Part shown: one piece after another, positions 1 to 5,715 of the stretch
Numbering within the stretch: position 1 is the stretch's first letter
Layout of the letters: each line of letters begins with the position of its first letter
Assembly (NCBI GenBank): GCA_034666665.1
Contig: JAXDLK010000181.1
Location: forward strand, 1 to 16,397
Length of the DNA stretch: 16,397 bases
Reading direction: 5' to 3'
Origin: JAXDLK01 sp034666665
Lineage (GTDB): Bacteria > Desulfobacterota > Binatia > JACPRU01
Position numbers and translations under genes: made by a program
The notes under the pieces: model-generated
The model's input: only the letters and a program-made list of their open reading frames with translations
Databases searched by the model: none
Told to the model about the DNA's origin: nothing

Positions 1-111
1 GCGGCCGGAGATGGCATCCGTCAGCGCCGCGCAGAGCTCCGCCATCTCTCGCTCGCGGCCCACGAACACGCCGCGAGGCGGAGCGGTCGACTCCCGTTGC
101 TTTGAAGGCAA
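1..111 (-). CDS. N-terminus of an FVGRERE-type ATPase-domain protein (partial)
   Basis: Reading the minus strand from a TTG at 111 gives 37 residues that run off the left edge and contain GVFVGREREMAEL followed by CAALTDAISGR. This FVGRE.E..L..AL....GR block is the conserved lead-in to the Walker A region of STAND/AAA-type ATPases fused to regulators or cyclases. The P-loop itself would lie beyond the edge. An in-frame TGA lies about 13 codons upstream of the TTG, so the domain starts near the protein N-terminus. The TTG start is the only conventional start I see, and it lacks a clear Shine-Dalgarno sequence. The gene lies 58 bp after the lipoprotein gene on the same strand, so the two may be co-transcribed. 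The family is recognised from a short motif only, and the overall function is unknown. Confidence 0.6.
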   Translation of the reverse strand, partial: MPSKQRESTAPPRGVFVGREREMAELCAALTDAISGR

Positions 112-154
112 TTCACCGGGAGCGGTAGCCTCCGCACGTCGCGGGTGTCAACCC

Positions 155-174
155 GAAGGTCAGCGAAGGTCAGC
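155..174. repeat. Tandem 10-bp direct repeat (two copies)
   Basis: GAAGGTCAGC occurs twice back to back (155-164 and 165-174), spanning the stop codon of the lipoprotein gene and just upstream of the partial ATPase gene. A TTGACA hexamer (minus strand, 151-146) follows directly. It could be a regulator site for the leftward gene or a simple duplication. Confidence 0.5.
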
Positions 175-562
175 GGCCAGCCTGCATCGCGAGTAGCCTG
201 CCACTGCCCGTGCGGTGCTCGTCGCCCGTACCGGAGAAGCCCGAGTAGTCGGCGCTTCCGACGCTGTTGACAGCGGCGCTTGCAGCTCCCGCGGCGATCG
301 CCATCACCGCCAGGTACGCGAGGCCCGTCACGGCGGCCACCCCTCCGACGGTCCACCAGACCCAGCGGCGGCTCGGCGCCGGGTTCTCGGCCTCCATCAT
401 CGCGCCGGCCGTAGTCGGCGACCCGGCGGTCAGCGCGTCGGGCGCGGCCGGGGTCTCGGACGTCCCTGCCGTCGCCGCAGCCTGAGGTGCGGGTCGGGAA
501 ATCGCCCCACTACAGGCTTCGAGGGTAAGGAGAGCTGCCAGCATCATCGCGATCGACCTCAT
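170..562 (-). CDS. Small putative lipoprotein with one membrane segment
   Basis: The product is 130 aa. The N-terminus has Arg2, a hydrophobic stretch and a lipobox-like LEAC with Cys17, which is typical of lipoproteins processed by signal peptidase II, although Glu at -2 is uncommon. An Ala/Pro/Thr-rich linker (about 20-60) precedes a Trp-flanked, Ala/Gly-rich hydrophobic segment (about 67-97) and a short Gly/Ser-rich tail. A GGAGG sits 8 bases before the ATG, which supports the start. I recognise no enzymatic domain. The family is unknown; it could be a small envelope protein anchored by both lipid and helix. It is transcribed divergently from the MFS exporter across the palindromic region. 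Confidence 0.6.
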   Translation of the reverse strand: MRSIAMMLAALLTLEACSGAISRPAPQAAATAGTSETPAAPDALTAGSPTTAGAMMEAENPAPSRRWVWWTVGGVAAVTGLAYLAVMAIAAGAASAAVNSVGSADYSGFSGTGDEHRTGSGRLLAMQAGR

Positions 563-621
563 CGTCTCGTCCTCCGCTTTCGAGCCGCTACCCCCGGCGT
601 AGCGTCGCTACGAAAAGCAAC

Positions 622-705
622 GAGGGGACGTTGCTGCCTGATCGGAATCGTTCGCTACCATACCGAACGTCGAACCATTTCCGATCAGGCGGCAAGGTTC
701 CCCTC
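622..705. repeat. 84-bp imperfect palindrome in a divergent intergenic region
   Basis: Three nested arm pairs are visible. GAGGGGA (622-628) pairs with TCCCCTC (699-705). TTGCTGCCTGATCGGAA (631-647) pairs with TTCCGATCAGGCGGCAA (679-695) with a single mismatch, which would be a U-G wobble in plus-strand RNA. CGTTCG (649-654) pairs with CGAACG (664-669). In total 30 paired positions surround a 9-nt loop. There is no T-run on either side, so it does not look like an intrinsic terminator, and it lies between divergent genes. It could be a REP- or MITE-like repeat, a structured RNA or leader, or an extended operator. I saw no target-site duplication. Confidence 0.75.
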
Positions 706-747
706 ACCTTGACTCCGTAGGAATCGCGGGCACTTGTGAGGCTCCTC

Positions 748-2358
748 ATGGACCGTGGCGCCAAGTCTGGAGTGGACGCTGCAGGCGCCGCCGCCGGGGC
801 CTGGGGACCACTCCGGCACCCGGTATTCCGCTCGATCTGGATCGCCTCGGTGGTCTCCTACGTCGGCACCTGGATGCACGACGTCAGCGCCGCCTGGCTG
901 ATGACCACGCTCGCGCCGGAGCCGTTCCAGGTGGCGCTGGTTCAGGCCGCGACGACGGCGCCGATGTTCCTGCTGGCCCTTCCCGCCGGCGCCCTCGCCG
1001 ACATCGTCGATCGCCGTCGGATTCTGATCGCGTCACAGACGTGGATGCTGGCGGCGGCCTCCCTTCTCGGGGCGATGGCGCTCGCCGGAGCCGTCACCCC
1101 GTGGGTGTTGCTCGCGGCGACGTTCGCGCTCGGCACGGGCGCGGCGCTGAACGCGCCCGCCTGGCAGGCGATCGCCGCCGAGCTCGTTCCCCGCTCGGAG
1201 CTCGCCGCGGCGATCACGTTGAATGGCGTGGGAATGAATCTCGCGCGCGCCGTCGGCCCGGCGATCGGCGGTGCGATCGTCGCGGCGGCTGGTCCCTCGA
1301 CGGCGTTCCTGCTGAACGCGGTCTCGTTCCTCGGCGTCATCGTCGCGCTCCTCCGCTGGCAGCGCCCGGCGCGGGAAAGCACGTTGCCGCCGGAGCGGTT
1401 TCTCGGCGCGATCCGCGCCGGGGTGCGCTACGTACGGCGTGCGCCGCCGCTCCGTGCGGTGCTGATCCGCGCCGGCGCGTTCATGTTCGGCGGCAGTGCC
1501 GTCTGGGCGCTGCTGCCGATCTACACGCACGTGATCCTCGAGCGCGGCCCCGCGGTCTATGGCGCTCTCCTCGGATGCTTCGGCACCGGCGCGGTGCTCG
1601 GCGCGGTGCTGCTGCCGCGGCTTCGCCGCGCGCTGTCGATGGAAGGCGTCGTGACGGCCGCCATACCGGCGTTCGCTCTCGCCGCACTGATCCTGGCCTG
1701 GCGGAGGGAGATGGGACTGCTGGTCCCGGCGCTTCTCGTCGGCGGCGCCGCCTGGCTGACTCTGCTCTCGAGCTTCAACGTGGCCGCGCAGACGAGCCTC
1801 CCCGGATGGGTGCGCGCCCGCGCGCTCGCCACCTACCTGGTGGTGATCTTCGGCGCACTCGCGATCGGCAGCACGTTCTGGGGATGGATGGCATCGCACG
1901 CAGGAGTACCGGCGGCGCTTGCCGCATCGTCCCTCGTCGCCCTCGGCGGCCTCACGCTCCGGTGGCGGTTTCCGCTCCGGAGCAGCGAGGGGGTCGACCT
2001 CGCGCCGTCGCTCCACTGGCCTGCGGCCCCCGTGCTCGAGGAGACCGAGCACGATCGCGGGCCCGTGCTCGTCACGGTCGAGTACCGCATCGATCCCGCA
2101 CGGGCGCGCGACTTCGCCGATTCGATGAGTGAGCTCCGGCGGATCCGCGAGCGCGACGGCGCGATCTTCTGGGAGCTCTTCGAGGACGCCGCCGACCCGC
2201 GCCGGCACGTCGAGTGCTTTCTCGTCGACTCGTGGATCGAGCACCTGCGCCAGCACGAGCGCGTCACCGCCGAGGACCGGATGCTCGAGAACCGCGCTCG
2301 TGCGTTTCATACCGGCGACGCGCCGCCGGTGGTGTCACACCTGATCGCCACCGAGTGA
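748..2358 (+). CDS. MFS_3-type exporter with C-terminal ABM-like domain
   Basis: The product is 536 aa from the ATG at 748, which has GAGG six bases upstream. A GTG at 736 would add four residues but has no ribosome binding site. Residues from about 20 to 410 form a major facilitator of the EntS/MFS_3 type. The opening LRHPVFRSIWIASVVSYVGTW, the inter-helix loop ADIVDRRRIL (gating motif A), and repeated Gly/Ala-rich membrane helices are typical. The last part (about 437-532) is soluble and reads VTVEYRIDPARARDF followed by RDGAIFWELFED and ESWIEHLRQHERVT-like text. This resembles an antibiotic-biosynthesis-monooxygenase (ABM) ferredoxin-like fold, known as a C-terminal extension in this MFS family. 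The likely role is proton-driven efflux of a small molecule at the inner membrane; the substrate is not predictable. The gene stands divergent from the lipoprotein gene. Confidence 0.87.
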   Translation: MDRGAKSGVDAAGAAAGAWGPLRHPVFRSIWIASVVSYVGTWMHDVSAAWLMTTLAPEPFQVALVQAATTAPMFLLALPAGALADIVDRRRILIASQTWMLAAASLLGAMALAGAVTPWVLLAATFALGTGAALNAPAWQAIAAELVPRSELAAAITLNGVGMNLARAVGPAIGGAIVAAAGPSTAFLLNAVSFLGVIVALLRWQRPARESTLPPERFLGAIRAGVRYVRRAPPLRAVLIRAGAFMFGGSAVWALLPIYTHVILERGPAVYGALLGCFGTGAVLGAVLLPRLRRALSMEGVVTAAIPAFALAALILAWRREMGLLVPALLVGGAAWLTLLSSFNVAAQTSLPGWVRARALATYLVVIFGALAIGSTFWGWMASHAGVPAALAASSLVALGGLTLRWRFPLRSSEGVDLAPSLHWPAAPVLEETEHDRGPVLVTVEYRIDPARARDFADSMSELRRIRERDGAIFWELFEDAADPRRHVECFLVDSWIEHLRQHERVTAEDRMLENRARAFHTGDAPPVVSHLIATE

Positions 2359-2408
2359 CCGCCGCGACCGCCGACCTCGGCGCCGATCCTTGCAGCCGAT
2401 CTTTCCGA

Positions 2409-2438
2409 TTGACCGGCCTCGCTCGAGCCCGGCAGAAT
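2409..2438 (+). promoter_or_regulatory. Candidate sigma-70-type promoter for the esterase gene
   Basis: TTGACC (2409-2414) and CAGAAT (2433-2438) are separated by 18 bp. They lie 40 bp before the esterase ATG and downstream of the MFS stop. The -35 matches 5 of 6 consensus bases and the -10 matches 4 of 6. This is a sequence-match prediction only. Confidence 0.4.
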
Positions 2439-2477
2439 CGGGCGTTCCGAAACCTTCCTTATCGAGGAGAACGCCGG

Positions 2478-3539
2478 ATGGAATTCCGCCGCGCCGTTGG
2501 ATTGTCGTCGCTCGTCGCCGGGCTGCTGATCGCGAACGTCGCGGCGGCAGCGCAGTGCATCGGCGATCCGTCCACCCTATCCCACGGGAACCCGCCTCGG
2601 GCGCGCGTGCAGCCGCCGATGGATCCGCCGAACTGCGGCGGAGGCTTCGGCACCGGCATGGTCCTCGACGACTACGTCGACAACGACGGCGACCGGCGGT
2701 ACGCCTGCCTCAGCCGTCCGGCGAGCGTGCCGCAGGGCGGGCTTCCGTTACTCGTGTTCCTGCACCCGTCACTGTATCCGGCCGACACCGTGTACGTCGC
2801 GACGAACCTGCCCGAGCAGATGCAGACGGCGGACCTGACCGGCGACCCGAATCGTCCGGGCTTCATCCTGCTCGCGCCGCAGGGCCGGAACACGACCCAC
2901 TTCTATCCGTGGCCCGATCATCAGGGCGCCGGATGGGACAACTGGTATCGCAACACCGATCCCGCGAAGGAGCGGAACCTCCCCGAGAACCAGGCGGAGA
3001 ACGTCGACGTGGCGGCGATCGACCATTACATCCACGCGGTCGTCGCTCAGGGAATCGTCGATCCCAAGCGCATCTACGTGAGTGGCTGGTCGAACGGCTC
3101 GGCGATGGCGATCCTCTACGGCCAGGCGCGGCCGGGGTTGATCGCCGCGGTCGGCGTCTATTCCGCGCCGAACCCGTACGGCGATTTCGACGATCCCTGT
3201 CCGGTGAAGAGCTTCGCGGCGGTACCGCCGGTGCCGATCTTCCACGTGCACAACGACTGCGACATCACCGGCATCTGCCCGAGCGGGCAGGCGATGGCGC
3301 AGACGTTCGTGCGGAACCGCGTGCCGACGTCCGACCAGCTGATCGACTCGACGCTGCAGCCGGCGGCACGCTGTCTCGATCAGTGCCGCAGGAGCGAGCC
3401 GCAGTTCCCCGGAACCGACGAGTACGATTACCCCGGCCTCGGCCCGGACTCGACGCTCGGAACCGCGAATCACGGTCGCTGGCCGCTCAACTGGACGCCC
3501 GCCTTCTTCCACTTCTTCCAGCTGCATCCGCGGCGCTGA
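2478..3539 (+). CDS. Secreted alpha/beta-hydrolase esterase (PHB depolymerase/LpqC-like)
   Basis: The product is 353 aa. The start at ATG 2478 is fixed by GAGGAGA eight to fourteen bases upstream and by the signal peptide that begins there (MEFRRAVGLSSLVAGLLIA, Ala-rich cleavage region before Gln26). Mature features fit the CE1/PHB-depolymerase-like esterases: an early LLVFLHP strand carrying the oxyanion-hole region, the nucleophile elbow GWSNG with Ser205, a HVHNDCD segment (about 256-262) where the family usually has its acidic residue, and NHGRWP with His332 near the C-terminus, matching the GHxWP histidine. Several cysteines suggest disulfides outside the cytoplasm. The likely reaction is hydrolysis of an ester in a polymer or aryl ester; the substrate cannot be read from sequence. 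It follows the MFS gene by 119 bp and ends 26 bp from the convergent pilin gene. Confidence 0.85.
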   Translation: MEFRRAVGLSSLVAGLLIANVAAAAQCIGDPSTLSHGNPPRARVQPPMDPPNCGGGFGTGMVLDDYVDNDGDRRYACLSRPASVPQGGLPLLVFLHPSLYPADTVYVATNLPEQMQTADLTGDPNRPGFILLAPQGRNTTHFYPWPDHQGAGWDNWYRNTDPAKERNLPENQAENVDVAAIDHYIHAVVAQGIVDPKRIYVSGWSNGSAMAILYGQARPGLIAAVGVYSAPNPYGDFDDPCPVKSFAAVPPVPIFHVHNDCDITGICPSGQAMAQTFVRNRVPTSDQLIDSTLQPAARCLDQCRRSEPQFPGTDEYDYPGLGPDSTLGTANHGRWPLNWTPAFFHFFQLHPRR

Positions 3540-3552
3540 CCGCCGCGATCCG

Positions 3553-3571
3553 AGGTGACCGCAGATCACCT
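3553..3571. terminator. Small hairpin between convergent genes
   Basis: AGGTGA (3553-3558) and TCACCT (3566-3571) form a 6-bp stem with a 7-nt loop in the 26-bp gap between the esterase and pilin stops, overlapping the pilin stop codon. There is no strong U-tract. It is a weak bidirectional terminator candidate. Confidence 0.3.
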
Positions 3572-3928
3572 GATTTGGCCGACCGCGGAATCGAAGCTGT
3601 ACGAGCTCGCATTGCCGCCGGCGGCCGCCGCGGTCAGGATGAAGCTCGCCGAGCCTGCCACGGCGAGACTCACGTCCTCGCTTTGCCGGTAGCCGAACGT
3701 CTTGAGCGCGTCCACGTCGACGCCGTCGTAACTGAACGCGTTCGAACCGTAGAACGCTTCCATCGCCGTCGCCGCACTGTGGAGGTCGGCCTTCATCATC
3801 GCGTCGACGCCGTTCTTCTTGTAGGCCGCGTACTGGGGGACCGCGAGGGCGGAGAGGATGCCGATGACGGCCATGGCCACCAGCAGCTCGATGAGCGTGA
3901 AGCCCCCGCGTCCGAATCGGAAGCTCAC
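3566..3928 (-). CDS. Type IV pilin-like prepilin
   Basis: The product is 120 aa from a GTG at 3928. A nine-residue basic leader ending in GG precedes FTLIELLVAMAVIGILSALA, the class III prepilin motif. PilD-type peptidase would cleave between Gly9 and Phe10, leaving mature Phe1 and Glu5. The following PQYAAYKKNGVDAMMKADL helix and an ending of YSFDSAVGQIR match the major-pilin/pseudopilin pattern of deltaproteobacterial pilins. There are no cysteines, so the usual C-terminal disulfide loop is absent. No pil assembly genes are nearby, so this is an orphan pilin or minor pilin. The leader just upstream carries two hairpins, described separately. It could instead be a type II secretion pseudopilin. 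Confidence 0.87.
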   Translation of the reverse strand: MSFRFGRGGFTLIELLVAMAVIGILSALAVPQYAAYKKNGVDAMMKADLHSAATAMEAFYGSNAFSYDGVDVDALKTFGYRQSEDVSLAVAGSASFILTAAAAGGNASSYSFDSAVGQIR

Positions 3929-3930
3929 CG

Positions 3931-3954
3931 GAAGCCCGCTTCCCTACGGGCTTC
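3931..3954 (-). promoter_or_regulatory. Start-proximal leader hairpin presenting the pilin Shine-Dalgarno
   Basis: GAAGCCCG (3931-3938) and CGGGCTTC (3947-3954) form a perfect 8-bp stem. Read on the minus strand, the 8-nt loop is TAGGGAAG, the only purine-rich ribosome-binding candidate before the pilin GTG, about ten bases from it. The hairpin ends two bases from the start codon. This suggests control of translation initiation, but that is inference. Confidence 0.5.
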
Positions 3955-3964
3955 GGTGACGTGC

Positions 3965-3985
3965 TCTTCAGGAAGACCCTGAAGA
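3965..3985 (-). promoter_or_regulatory. Second leader hairpin or operator upstream of the pilin gene
   Basis: TCTTCAGG (3965-3972) and CCTGAAGA (3978-3985) are perfect inverted repeats of 8 bp around a 5-nt loop, 10 bp upstream of the first hairpin. There is no U-run, so a terminator is unlikely. It could be a dimeric regulator site or a second RNA stem in the pilin leader. Confidence 0.45.
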
Positions 3986-4211
3986 CCGCGCTGATCGGGC
4001 GAGGATGGTCCCATGGCGACTTCCGCACGTCACTCTAACGACGACGCTCGGAAGCTGAAATGAGGCGAATCCCCTACCGGACGTCGCGCGACGAGAGCAT
4101 CCGAGAAAGCTCGCCGTCCGGGAGCGATGGGCAGCGAATCGCGGACGGTGACGAGATCGGAGACGGTCCGCGACGGGGCCGGGAGGCGCGGGAAGCGGGT
4201 GGTTTCCGAAG

Positions 4212-4294
4212 TGCCGGGGGTGGGAATCGAACCCACACAGGCTTACGCCTACGTGATTTTGAGCCACGCGCGTCTTCCGTTCCGCCACCCCGGC
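4212..4294 (-). tRNA. tRNA-Leu (anticodon CAA)
   Basis: The minus strand folds as a class II tRNA. The acceptor arms GCCGGGG (4294-4288) and CCCCGGC pair. The D-arm region GCGGAACGGAAGACGC follows, and the anticodon stem CGTGG/TCACG encloses loop CTCAAAA with anticodon CAA. A long variable arm with AGGC/GCCT comes next, then T-stem GTGGG/CCCAC with loop TTCGATT. The discriminator is A and the 3' CCA is not encoded (CTT follows). It reads UUG leucine codons. The length without CCA is 83 nt. Confidence 0.95.
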
Positions 4295-4303
4295 TCACGC
4301 CCA

Positions 4304-4332
4304 CTTCTGCCGGGGGGGCGGGTGAAAGACAA
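4304..4332 (-). promoter_or_regulatory. Possible promoter of tRNA-Leu
   Basis: On the minus strand TTGTCT (4332-4327) and CAGAAG (4309-4304) are separated by 17 bp and lie 9 bp before the tRNA 5' end. The -10 match is poor, so this is only a candidate. Confidence 0.25.
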
Positions 4333-4432
4333 GACGAGGGAACGTCGCGGCTCCAGTGGCCGACGCGGCACCGTCCCCGATCTGCCGCGACTTCGATGAC
4401 CGGCCTCGGCCATCCATGGTAGGTGCGGGTCG

Positions 4433-5167
4433 ATGATCGACGATCTCACCGGCAAAGTCGCACTCGTCACCGGCGGCAGCCGCGGCATCGGCCGGGCGAT
4501 CGCGATCGCGCTGGCGAGCGCCGGCTGCGACGTCGCGGTCAACTACGTGAGCCGAGGCGAGGACGCGGCCGCGGCGCGAGCGGAGATCGAAGCCAGAGGA
4601 CGCCGGGCGATCGCCGTCCGCGCGGACGTGTCTCGCGGCGGCGAGGTGACGGCGCTCGTCGCTGCCGTGGAAGCCGAGCTCGGCCCGATCGCCATCCTCG
4701 TGAACAACGCGGGGATCGCGCGCTTCCAGGGGATCGACGAGGTCACCGAGGAAGACTGGGACGAGGTGCTCGCCGTCAACTTGCGCTCGGCGTTCCTGGT
4801 GACTCGTGCGGTCACGCCCGGGATGCGCTCGCGCGGCTGGGGGCGGATCATCAACGTGTCGTCCGCCGCCGCTCAGGTCGGCGGTGTCGTCGGACCGCAC
4901 TACGCGGCGTCGAAGGCGGGAATGATCGGTCTCACGCACTACTGCGCCCGTCACCTCGCGAAGCACGGGGTGACTGCGAATGCGATCGCGCCGGCGTTGA
5001 TCGTGACCGACATGATCGCAGGCCAGGCGAACGTTCGGCCCGACCTGATCCCGCTCGGCCGTTTCGGCGAAGTCGACGAGGTGGCCGAGATCGCCGTCGG
5101 GCTCGCGCGAAACGGTTACGTCACCGGCCAGACGGTGAACGTCGACGGCGGCGTCTACATGACGTGA
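4433..5167 (+). CDS. Short-chain dehydrogenase/reductase, FabG-like
   Basis: The product is 244 aa, the usual length of classical SDRs. The Rossmann nucleotide-binding motif TGGSRGIG is at 13-20, NNAG at 91-94, and the catalytic tetrad is Asn116, Ser144, Tyr157 and Lys161 (YAASK). The C-terminus has the FabG-type NVDGG ending. It probably reduces a 3-oxoacyl thioester or oxidises a secondary alcohol with NAD(P)H in the cytoplasm. The acyl-carrier assignment is not certain, because no fatty-acid genes are adjacent. AGGTG lies seven bases before the ATG. It is monocistronic as far as the window shows, with a convergent small gene downstream. Confidence 0.92.
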   Translation: MIDDLTGKVALVTGGSRGIGRAIAIALASAGCDVAVNYVSRGEDAAAARAEIEARGRRAIAVRADVSRGGEVTALVAAVEAELGPIAILVNNAGIARFQGIDEVTEEDWDEVLAVNLRSAFLVTRAVTPGMRSRGWGRIINVSSAAAQVGGVVGPHYAASKAGMIGLTHYCARHLAKHGVTANAIAPALIVTDMIAGQANVRPDLIPLGRFGEVDEVAEIAVGLARNGYVTGQTVNVDGGVYMT

Positions 5168-5183
5168 CGGCCCGCCGGCCGCC

Positions 5184-5198
5184 GCGACGAAGCGTCGC
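5184..5198. terminator. Short hairpin between convergent genes
   Basis: GCGACG (5184-5189) and CGTCGC (5193-5198) form a 6-bp GC-rich stem with a 3-nt loop, 17 bp after the SDR stop and before the stop of the convergent gene. There is no U-tract, so its terminator role is uncertain. Confidence 0.3.
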
Positions 5199-5212
5199 GC
5201 CCGTGCGCGCGC

Positions 5213-5434
5213 TCAGGATCCGGCGGAGCCGTAGCTCGCCGCCCAGGGAGACGAGCCACCCCAGGTCGGACGGTACCCGGCCAGCCGGCGATGCTCCTTC
5301 GCCCAGACCGCCAGTACCGTGAGCTCGGCGGCCTCGACGTTGTCCAGGAAGACTTCCCTGCCGTCGTGGCCGTCGCGCCGGAAGCTGACCCCCACCAAGC
5401 CTTCGATCACCGGTCGGATCATCCAATGTTCCAT
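5213..5434 (-). CDS. Small hypothetical protein
   Basis: The frame from an ATG at 5434 gives 73 aa beginning MEHWMIRPVIEGLVGVSFRR. It includes a DGREVFLDNVEAAELTVLAV segment and ends in a Trp/Gly/Ser-rich tail. Codons are strongly biased to G or C in the third position and the hydrophobic pattern looks like a folded alpha/beta protein, which supports real coding. The start is uncertain. The GAGG before ATG 5434 is too close, the same frame stays open to 5581 (TTG), and an ATG at 5542 is possible. I do not recognise a family. It is convergent with the SDR and divergent from the 27-aa peptide gene. Confidence 0.5.
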   Translation of the reverse strand: MEHWMIRPVIEGLVGVSFRRDGHDGREVFLDNVEAAELTVLAVWAKEHRRLAGYRPTWGGSSPWAASYGSAGS

Positions 5435-5619
5435 GCCTCGATAGCGTTGCAAGGCTCGCGCCGAATCGAAACCCGCGGAATTCGGCGCGGAACTACGGGT
5501 GAAGGCCCCGATGCGCGTTCCACTTGCGAACGGACGTATCATTCCGGATCGCCGATTTCTTCGGCACACCTGCGCGTCCAAAAGGCATCACCTGCGTTCA
5601 AGACGTCGGGAGGTGCACC

Positions 5620-5703
5620 ATGGGGAAAGGAATTCTGTTGTGGCTGCTCGGAGTGCCGGGGGGAGTGATCGTTCTCCTGTACCTGTTCGGCTTCCTGAAC
5701 TGA
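5620..5703 (+). CDS. 27-residue hydrophobic membrane peptide
   Basis: ATG 5620 is preceded by GGGAGG with a 6-base spacer, one of the clearest ribosome binding sites in the window. The product is MGKGILLWLLGVPGGVIVLL followed by YLFGFLN. A short basic start precedes a single membrane helix containing a Pro-Gly-Gly kink. Small proteins of the MGKGILLWLLG type seem familiar from proteobacterial genomes as unannotated or hypothetical membrane peptides, but I cannot confirm this here. Its TGA (5701-5703) is in frame with the glycosyltransferase that follows, so translational coupling or read-through is possible. Confidence 0.65.
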   Translation: MGKGILLWLLGVPGGVIVLLYLFGFLN

Positions 5704-5715
5704 CGTCGCCGACGC

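Noticed and set aside
709..737. TTGACT as -35 of an exporter promoter
   Set aside because: The hexamer 17 bp downstream (ACTTGT) is a poor -10 and would put the start site almost at the ATG, so I did not list it.
1033..2310. 425-codon minus-strand open frame inside the MFS gene
   Set aside because: It is a charged, low-complexity translation antisense to a clear membrane transporter.
4200..4300. tRNA-Leu as a possible integration site of a mobile element
   Set aside because: No integrase gene and no second copy of the tRNA 3' end was seen in the window, and the flanking genes look like ordinary chromosome.
4060..4422. Plus-strand reading frames with GGGNRTHTGLRLRDFEPRA-like text
   Set aside because: This is the well-known artefact of translating the antisense of a tRNA-Leu gene; the tRNA at 4212-4294 explains it.
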